From Staphylococcus canis (GTDB taxonomy: Bacteria > Bacillota > Bacilli > Staphylococcales > Staphylococcaceae), in assembly GCF_016238445.1 (NCBI RefSeq), contig NZ_JABANU010000015.1, positions 1 to 64,000 on the forward strand: a stretch of DNA of 64,000 bases. Direction: 5' to 3'. Below, piece by piece: positions 58,182 through 64,000 of this stretch. The translations under genes and the position numbers were made by a program. The stretch's first letter is position 1. Each line of letters starts with the position of its first letter. The notes below the pieces were generated by a model. The model worked only from the letters and a program-made list of their open reading frames with translations, ran no database searches and was not told the DNA's origin.

Positions 58182-60878
58182 ATGTGTAAAAACACACGAT
58201 TCGCTGTTATAGATTTAGAAACGACAGGGAATCATCTTGATCACGATGAAATCATACAAATTGGTATTACCTTTGTTGAAAATAATCAAGTGGTGGATAC
58301 ATATCATTCGATGATTAAAACACATCTAGAAATTCCTACCTTTATTCAAGCATTAACCTCTATAGAATCTGACATGTTAAAAGAGGCACCTTATTTTAGT
58401 GAAATTGCTCATGAGATATATCATCGTATTAAAGACTGTGTATTTGTTGCCCATAATGTCAATTTTGATTTAGTCTTTTTAAAACGTGCTTTAAAATCAC
58501 AACATATACATTTTCAACCTAAAGGAGTTTTGGATACACTTGAAATATTTCAAATAGCCTTTCCAACTGAAAAAAGCTATCAATTGAGTGAAATTGCCGC
58601 TTCACTAAATATCCCACTGACAAATGCGCATCGTGCTGATGAAGATGCACATACGACAGCTATATTACTTATAAAGGCATTTCAACAGTTTGAACGTTTA
58701 CCTCTTGATACAAAAAAGCAACTCTACTATTTAAGTAAATCACTTAAATATCAACTACACGATTACTTTTTCGAACTTGTGCGACATCATGATGAGGCAT
58801 TAGCGTTGGAAGGTCTTAAGCGATTCGATCATATTTATTATAAGCCGCAACAATCTTTAGAAGTCGCACCAATTCAGTTTAATGGCGATTTAAAAGATTT
58901 ATATCGTGTTATTATTGAAAAATCGAATTATCAATATCGTGAATCACAATTATACTTATCTGAAATTATATTTAATCAATTGATGCATAACGAGAAAGCA
59001 TTGATCGAAGCAGAAACAGGAAGTGGGAAATCCATGGCTTACCTTGTTGCTGCGATTATGTATTATATTGAGACAGGCGAACATGTCATGATTTCAACCA
59101 ATACAAAATTACTTCAAAATCAATTACTTGAACATGACATTCCAATAATAAACAAAGCATTGAATACTCAAATAAATGCTAAACTCATAAAAAGTAAGAA
59201 AGATTATATTTCGATTGGCCTAATTAGCGAAGTACTAAAAGATACCTATTCTAACTATGAAGTCAATTTATTAAAGATGCAATTGTTAATATGGATATTG
59301 TATACAAATACAGGGGATATCCAAGAATTGAATTTACGTGGAAGTCAAAAAATGTATATTACACAAAAAATCGAGACAAATCCAACATCATTTAGACAAA
59401 TCCATTACTATCATCATATTAAAAATAATGCTAAAAAAATTCAAATTGGTGTCACAAATCATGCTCATTTATTGCATGCTTCTTCAGAGCATTCAATTTA
59501 TCAATTGTTTCATCACTGTATTGTTGATGAAGCGCATCGATTACCTGACTATGCTTTAAATTATGCTATATCAGAATTAAGTTACAATGACATTAAATAT
59601 CAACTAGGACTAATTGGTAAAAATGAACATGAAAAATTACTCAAACAAGTAGATATATTAGAGCAAGAACGTATTTTACAACAACTAGATATAGCGCCAA
59701 TCGATGTATTTACTTTAAAGTACGAGCTAAATGAAATTCATCAATATAATGAGCAATTTTTTGAATTACTATTTTCAATCGTAAAGGAAAGTCAGATTTA
59801 TGATGAAGAATCATCTAAATTATATTATGTATATAACATTAATACTGAAACATTGATACCCAACTTACGTCAATATTTGTCTAAACTGGACGAAATGATA
59901 CATTATTTAAAACCGTTAAAACATAAGGTAACTAGAGCGATTCAAAATCACATTATTTATATCAGAAATCATTTTAAAGTTCTTGAGGAAAATATATCAA
60001 AAAATGATACTTTTTACGTATCATTAAAAAATATCAATCAAAAATCTACAATTAAAATTCATATTAAAACTCAATCTATTAAACATGTGTTAACACAGCA
60101 ACTGCTGAATAAATTTGACTCAATCACTTTCATTTCTGGCACACTAACATTTAATCACTCATTTAGTGCTTTTGAAAAATGGTTTGAAACTGAACAATCT
60201 TTTAATAGTTATCAGATTAAACCAAATCATAGTTATGAAGATAAAGGGCATATTTTTGTACCTGAGGACCTTGGGAAATTCAACTATAAAAATTATGATC
60301 TATATATTGAAAAAATGATTGAATATATCAGTCGTTATGTCCATCAAATTAAGGGCAAATGTCTAATACTCTTTACAAGTTATCAGATGCTTTATACAGT
60401 GATGGAATATTTAAATGAAATGTCTGAGTTCGAAGATTATGTTATTTTATCACAACAACCAAACCAAAATTATAAAATCGTTCAACAATTTAATCAATTT
60501 GATAAAGCAATACTCTTAGGAACGACTTCATTTTTCGAAGGATTCGATTATCAATCTTCTCAAATTAAATGTGTAATGATTGCAAAACTACCTTTTTTGA
60601 GTCAATACGATGAAAAGGTAATGCTCCTTCAAAAAGAATTTGATAATATATTTAAAGATTATGTATTACCAGAGGCAGTGTTACGATTTAGACAAGGTTT
60701 AGGTCGCTTAATTCGTAATGAAAATGACAAAGGTATTATTGTATCATTTGACAATAGATTATTGCATAGCTCATATTCACATTTTTTCTTGGACTCCTTA
60801 GATGCTTATCAAACGCATGAAGGTAATATTGATGATTTTGAATCAATTCTTAAACATTTGAATAGAAAATATAACTAA
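58182..60878 (+). CDS. dinG: DinG-family helicase/3'-5' exonuclease
   Basis: This 898-residue protein fuses an N-terminal DEDDh exonuclease (D11 and E13 in DLETTG, HNVNFD, HRADEDAH) to a superfamily 2 helicase core with Walker A ETGSGKS (about 277-283), DEAH (about 448-451) and C-terminal SFFEGFDYQ and RQGLGRLIR motifs. Unlike E. coli DinG it lacks the four cysteines of the iron-sulfur cluster. S. aureus DinG, built the same way, was reported to act mainly as an exonuclease (from memory). AAAGGAGGG precedes the ATG. Confidence 0.93.
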   Translation: MCKNTRFAVIDLETTGNHLDHDEIIQIGITFVENNQVVDTYHSMIKTHLEIPTFIQALTSIESDMLKEAPYFSEIAHEIYHRIKDCVFVAHNVNFDLVFLKRALKSQHIHFQPKGVLDTLEIFQIAFPTEKSYQLSEIAASLNIPLTNAHRADEDAHTTAILLIKAFQQFERLPLDTKKQLYYLSKSLKYQLHDYFFELVRHHDEALALEGLKRFDHIYYKPQQSLEVAPIQFNGDLKDLYRVIIEKSNYQYRESQLYLSEIIFNQLMHNEKALIEAETGSGKSMAYLVAAIMYYIETGEHVMISTNTKLLQNQLLEHDIPIINKALNTQINAKLIKSKKDYISIGLISEVLKDTYSNYEVNLLKMQLLIWILYTNTGDIQELNLRGSQKMYITQKIETNPTSFRQIHYYHHIKNNAKKIQIGVTNHAHLLHASSEHSIYQLFHHCIVDEAHRLPDYALNYAISELSYNDIKYQLGLIGKNEHEKLLKQVDILEQERILQQLDIAPIDVFTLKYELNEIHQYNEQFFELLFSIVKESQIYDEESSKLYYVYNINTETLIPNLRQYLSKLDEMIHYLKPLKHKVTRAIQNHIIYIRNHFKVLEENISKNDTFYVSLKNINQKSTIKIHIKTQSIKHVLTQQLLNKFDSITFISGTLTFNHSFSAFEKWFETEQSFNSYQIKPNHSYEDKGHIFVPEDLGKFNYKNYDLYIEKMIEYISRYVHQIKGKCLILFTSYQMLYTVMEYLNEMSEFEDYVILSQQPNQNYKIVQQFNQFDKAILLGTTSFFEGFDYQSSQIKCVMIAKLPFLSQYDEKVMLLQKEFDNIFKDYVLPEAVLRFRQGLGRLIRNENDKGIIVSFDNRLLHSSYSHFFLDSLDAYQTHEGNIDDFESILKHLNRKYN

Positions 60879-60952
60879 ACTTCAAGTAGTAGAAGTATCA
60901 TAAAACTTTTGTTAAAATTGCTATGAGTATCAAAAGAAATAGGAGACTGGTT

Positions 60953-62245
60953 ATGAAAACAACTATTAAAAATGCAAAAGATTATATCGGCCAAGATGTA
61001 ACAATCGGAGCTTGGTTGACAAATAAACGCTCAAGTGGGAAAATTGCTTTCCTTCAATTGAGAGACGGCACTGGATTTATGCAAGGTGTTGTTGTTAAAT
61101 CTGAAGTGGACGAGGATATCTTTAAACTCGCTAAATCACTGAAACAAGAATCTTCATTCTACATAACAGGAACAATTACTGAAGATAATCGCTCTGATTT
61201 AGGTTATGAAATGCAAGTGAAAAATATTGACATGATTCAAGAAGCGCATGACTATCCTATTACACCTAAAGATCATGGTACAGAATTTTTAATGGACCAT
61301 CGTCATTTATGGTTACGTTCAAAAAAACAACATGCTGTCATGAAGATTCGTAATGAAATTATTCGTGCGACATATGAATTTTTTAATGATCGTGGTTTCA
61401 CTAAAATAGACCCTCCAATTTTAACTGCAAGTGCACCTGAGGGAACTAGTGAATTATTCCATACTAAATATTTTGACGAAGATGCATTCTTATCACAAAG
61501 TGGTCAATTATATATGGAAGCTGCTGCAATGGCATATGGTAAAGTATTTTCTTTTGGACCAACTTTCAGAGCTGAAAAGTCTAAAACACGTCGCCATTTA
61601 ATTGAGTTCTGGATGCTTGAACCGGAAATGGCGTTTACAACTCATGATGAAAGTTTAGAAGTTCAAGAAGATTACGTCGCATTTATTGTTGAATCTGTTC
61701 TAAAAAATTGTAAACTTGAATTAAAACGCTTAGATCGTGATACCTCTAAACTTGAGAAAATTAAAACACCATTCCCACGTATTACGTATGATGATGCTAT
61801 TAAGTTTTTACATGAAGAAGGTTTTGATGATATTGAGTGGGGCGATGATTTTGGTGCACCACATGAAACAGCAATAGCAAACCACTATGATTTACCTGTG
61901 TTCATTGTAAACTATCCAACTCAAATCAAACCATTCTATATGCAACCAAATCCTGAGAATCCTGATACAGTACTTTGTGCAGATTTAATTGCACCCGAAG
62001 GTTATGGAGAAATCATTGGGGGTTCTGAGCGTATTAACGATTTAGATTTACTTGAACAGCGTATTGATGAACATCAATTAGATACTGAAAGCTACCAATA
62101 TTATTTAGACTTACGTAAATATGGTAGTGTGCCACATAGTGGTTTTGGTTTAGGTTTAGAACGAACAATTGCTTGGATTGCTGGTGTAGAGCATGTTCGT
62201 GAAACATCACCATTCCCACGCTTACTTAATCGCTTATATCCATAA
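60953..62245 (+). CDS. asnS: Asparaginyl-tRNA synthetase
   Basis: AsnS (430 residues) is a class IIb synthetase with an N-terminal OB-fold anticodon domain (about 1-105) and a catalytic domain containing motif 2 ([19 protein letters not shown]) and motif 3 ([15 protein letters not shown]). The frame extends 30 bases upstream, but AGGAG sits just before the ATG at 60953 and the usual MKTTI start follows. The asnS-dnaD-nth order is conserved in Bacilli; aspB is missing here. Confidence 0.96.
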   Translation: MKTTIKNAKDYIGQDVTIGAWLTNKRSSGKIAFLQLRDGTGFMQGVVVKSEVDEDIFKLAKSLKQESSFYITGTITEDNRSDLGYEMQVKNIDMIQEAHDYPITPKDHGTEFLMDHRHLWLRSKKQHAVMKIRNEIIRATYEFFNDRGFTKIDPPILTASAPEGTSELFHTKYFDEDAFLSQSGQLYMEAAAMAYGKVFSFGPTFRAEKSKTRRHLIEFWMLEPEMAFTTHDESLEVQEDYVAFIVESVLKNCKLELKRLDRDTSKLEKIKTPFPRITYDDAIKFLHEEGFDDIEWGDDFGAPHETAIANHYDLPVFIVNYPTQIKPFYMQPNPENPDTVLCADLIAPEGYGEIIGGSERINDLDLLEQRIDEHQLDTESYQYYLDLRKYGSVPHSGFGLGLERTIAWIAGVEHVRETSPFPRLLNRLYP

Positions 62246-62291
62246 GTCATTCAGTATTAAGATATTATGTTATATCTTAACATGATGATTG

Positions 62292-62338
62292 AGACCGAGT
62301 GTTTGTGTTAAGAACCACAATTAAGCTTGGTCTTTTTC
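62292..62338 (+). terminator. Terminator between asnS and dnaD
   Basis: AGACCGAG... and CTTGGTCT pair (one G-U), with an inner TTGTG/CACAA hairpin, followed by TTTTT. It ends 30 bases before the dnaD start. Confidence 0.75.
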
Positions 62339-62367
62339 ATTTTACTCACGTTAAAAGGAGGGATAAT

Positions 62368-63066
62368 TTGAATAGAAATGAGCTTCAAAAACGTCCAATG
62401 GTAATACGATACGAACTACTTGAACATTATAACGAACTTGGTTTCAATGAATCAGAACTCATTATCTTTCTCAAAATCTTATATCATTATGATGTTTCTA
62501 ATGAACAACCTTCTATTAATGTACTGAAAAAAGGGACTCATCTTACTGAACCAGAAATCACAGCAATTATTCAAAAGTATATTCAACTTGGATTACTCTC
62601 TATGAAAGTTGAAAAGAATAACGATGGTAAATTTACAGAATACATTGATTTAGAAGGATTTTATACTCAGTTTTCACAGTTATTAAACAATATTAGTCAT
62701 GATAATGAACAACAAAATGAGAAAGAACAATTTAAAACATTATTCAATAAGTTTGAAAATGCTTTTGGTCGTACATTATCGCCTTTAGAAATTGAACACT
62801 TAAATCAGTGGATTGACGTAGATGATTACAGTATTCCACTCATTGATGCAGCATTAAACGAAGCCCTAGCTCATGAAAAGTATTCCTTAAAATACATCGA
62901 TCGCATATTATTGAATTGGAAAAAGAATAACGTGCGTACACCAGAAGAAAGTCAACCAATTAGAGCACAATTTAAAAAGCAATCACCATCCTATGAACAA
63001 CCTAAAACTATTGAAAATATCCCTAAATTTAATTGGCTGAAAGGGGAGAATCCTTTTGATAAGTAA
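62368..63066 (+). CDS. dnaD: DNA replication initiation/remodelling protein DnaD
   Basis: DnaD (232 residues) helps DnaA and DnaB load the replicative helicase at oriC and at stalled forks. The DDBH1 winged helix (about 5-100) and the DDBH2 domain with LNQWIDVD and YIDRILLNWKKNNV (about 150-205) are clear. The open frame runs further upstream, but AAAGGAGGG at 62354-62362 fits the TTG at 62368. nth overlaps its end by 11 bases. Confidence 0.94.
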   Translation: MNRNELQKRPMVIRYELLEHYNELGFNESELIIFLKILYHYDVSNEQPSINVLKKGTHLTEPEITAIIQKYIQLGLLSMKVEKNNDGKFTEYIDLEGFYTQFSQLLNNISHDNEQQNEKEQFKTLFNKFENAFGRTLSPLEIEHLNQWIDVDDYSIPLIDAALNEALAHEKYSLKYIDRILLNWKKNNVRTPEESQPIRAQFKKQSPSYEQPKTIENIPKFNWLKGENPFDK

Positions 63067-63727
63067 GAAGAAAGCACTCGAAATGATTGATAAAATAGAT
63101 GCTATGTTTCCAAATGCTCAATGCGAACTTAATCATGAAAATCCATTTGATTTAACTATTGCGGTTTTATTATCAGCACAATGTACTGATAACACGGTAA
63201 ATAAAGTTACAGAGAATCTTTTTCAAAAATATCGAACACCAGAGGATTATCTCTCTGTCCCACTATCTGAATTAGAGAATGATATCCGTTCCATTGGATT
63301 ATATCGAAATAAAGCCAAAAACATTCAAAAGTTATCTCAATCATTAATTTCAAAGTATGATGGGGAAGTACCTCATACACGTGAAGGTCTTGAAAGTTTA
63401 GCAGGCGTAGGTCGTAAAACAGCAAATGTGGTTATGAGTGTAGCCTTTGATGAACCTGCATTAGCTGTAGATACACATGTTGAACGTGTTTCTAAACGAT
63501 TAGGTATTTGTCGTTGGAAAGATAGTGTTGCAGAAGTAGAACGTCGCTTAACTTCTATTATCCCTAAATCTAGATGGACAAAAAGCCATCATCAATTAAT
63601 ATTCTTTGGACGATATCATTGTTTAGCGCGTAAACCTAAGTGTGAGGTTTGTCCATTATTCGATGATTGTCGAGAGGGGCAAAAACGTTATCGTGCTTCT
63701 TTACGTGCTACTTCTGGAGGAAAATAA
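63056..63727 (+). CDS. nth: Endonuclease III
   Basis: Nth (223 residues) is a DNA glycosylase/AP lyase that removes oxidised pyrimidines. The helix-hairpin-helix holds the nucleophile K121 in LAGVGRKTANVV, D139 is the catalytic aspartate, and C189, C196, C199 and C205 (C-x6-C-x2-C-x5-C) bind a 4Fe-4S cluster. The start is a TTG, 7 bases after GGGGAG, inside the end of dnaD. Confidence 0.96.
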   Translation: MISKKKALEMIDKIDAMFPNAQCELNHENPFDLTIAVLLSAQCTDNTVNKVTENLFQKYRTPEDYLSVPLSELENDIRSIGLYRNKAKNIQKLSQSLISKYDGEVPHTREGLESLAGVGRKTANVVMSVAFDEPALAVDTHVERVSKRLGICRWKDSVAEVERRLTSIIPKSRWTKSHHQLIFFGRYHCLARKPKCEVCPLFDDCREGQKRYRASLRATSGGK

Positions 63728-63728
63728 A

Positions 63729-64000
63729 ATGAAAGTTTTAGACCTTTTAGAAACCATTGAAGAAGATTTAGATATGATCGCTAAGCACAGAAAAATAGGA
63801 AAACCAGACTCAATCCCCTTATTAGATGATTACTATAAGTACTTACTGCATTATTTTAAATCTATCAATAATTTAGAAGATAACGACCATATTAATTTTT
63901 CTGCACTTATCATAAAGCCCTTTAATATTGAAGAACGCATCAATTATATTGAAGTACGAAAATATCACTATATGGGCTATCAACAAATGAAAAGTTTAAA
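63729..64000 (+). CDS. YpoC-like protein (partial, runs off the window)
   Basis: An open frame starts one base after the nth stop with GGAGG at good spacing and continues for 90 codons to the window edge. The protein begins MKVLDLLETIEEDLDMIAKH and is acidic and helical with no recognisable motif. B. subtilis ypoC lies directly after nth and before ponA, so this is probably its counterpart. Function unknown. Confidence 0.75.
   Translation, partial: MKVLDLLETIEEDLDMIAKHRKIGKPDSIPLLDDYYKYLLHYFKSINNLEDNDHINFSALIIKPFNIEERINYIEVRKYHYMGYQQMKSL

Overview
The window is ordinary chromosome of a low-GC Firmicute, almost certainly a Staphylococcus. The reasons are the AT-rich composition, strong AGGAGG-type ribosome binding sites with frequent TTG/GTG starts, staphylococcal marker genes (ebpS, srrAB, fur) and near-complete agreement, from memory, with S. 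aureus orthologues. The EbpS sequence and the presence of dxs argue against S. aureus itself and suggest a coagulase-negative species, but I cannot fix the species. I see no prophage, insertion sequence, integron, CRISPR array, rRNA or tRNA.

The gene order follows the Bacillus subtilis map from the yqhL/lipM region to nth/ypoC, with sporulation and several metabolic genes missing. From left to right: (1) 0-6.2 kb: a cysteine-free rhodanese, octanoyltransferase lipM, a small membrane protein with a lipoprotein, an Xaa-Pro peptidase, efp and accBC. (2) 6.2-13.7 kb: yqhY-nusB-xseAB-ispA, dxs, the arginine repressor and recN. (3) 13.8-26.1 kb: bacilliredoxin brxB, an ArAE-type membrane protein, a tiny membrane protein resembling Prli42, an M20 peptidase, gnd, an AraC regulator, zwf, rnz, proC, an aldo/keto reductase, nudF, fur and xerD. 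(4) 26.2-38.1 kb: DUF309, scpAB, rluB, the respiratory two-component system srrAB, an FMN riboswitch with ribU, ferredoxin, ypbB-recQ, ebpS and ypdA. (5) 38.2-47.2 kb: ansA, cmk, the S1-domain protein, der, gpsA, hup, then hepS-menG-hepT-ndk. (6) 47.6-64 kb: aroC-aroB-aroA, the ypiA TPR protein, ypiB, DUF1405, a zinc peptidase, a MazG-like protein, bshA, cca, birA, dinG, asnS, dnaD, nth and the start of a ypoC-like gene running off the end.

Functional themes connect these genes. BrxB, YpdA and BshA are three parts of bacillithiol redox metabolism. AccB, AccC and BirA handle biotin and malonyl-CoA. IspA, HepS/HepT and MenG, with the aro genes supplying chorismate, lead to menaquinone, whose redox state SrrAB is thought to sense. 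Zwf and Gnd supply NADPH. XerD, ScpAB, HU, RecN, RecQ, DinG, XseAB, Nth and DnaD handle the chromosome.

The observations most worth a second look are: a complete free-standing gene at 15.3-15.5 kb for a Prli42-like miniprotein in a genus thought to lack the stressosome; a structured leader of about 175 nt before ypdA, whose start codon has no ribosome binding site; a structured leader before aroC; a SrrB with no cysteine at all; an intact dxs in a genus that makes isoprenoids through mevalonate; a PerR-box-like site before fur; and a perfect inverted repeat at the predicted start of the hup transcript.
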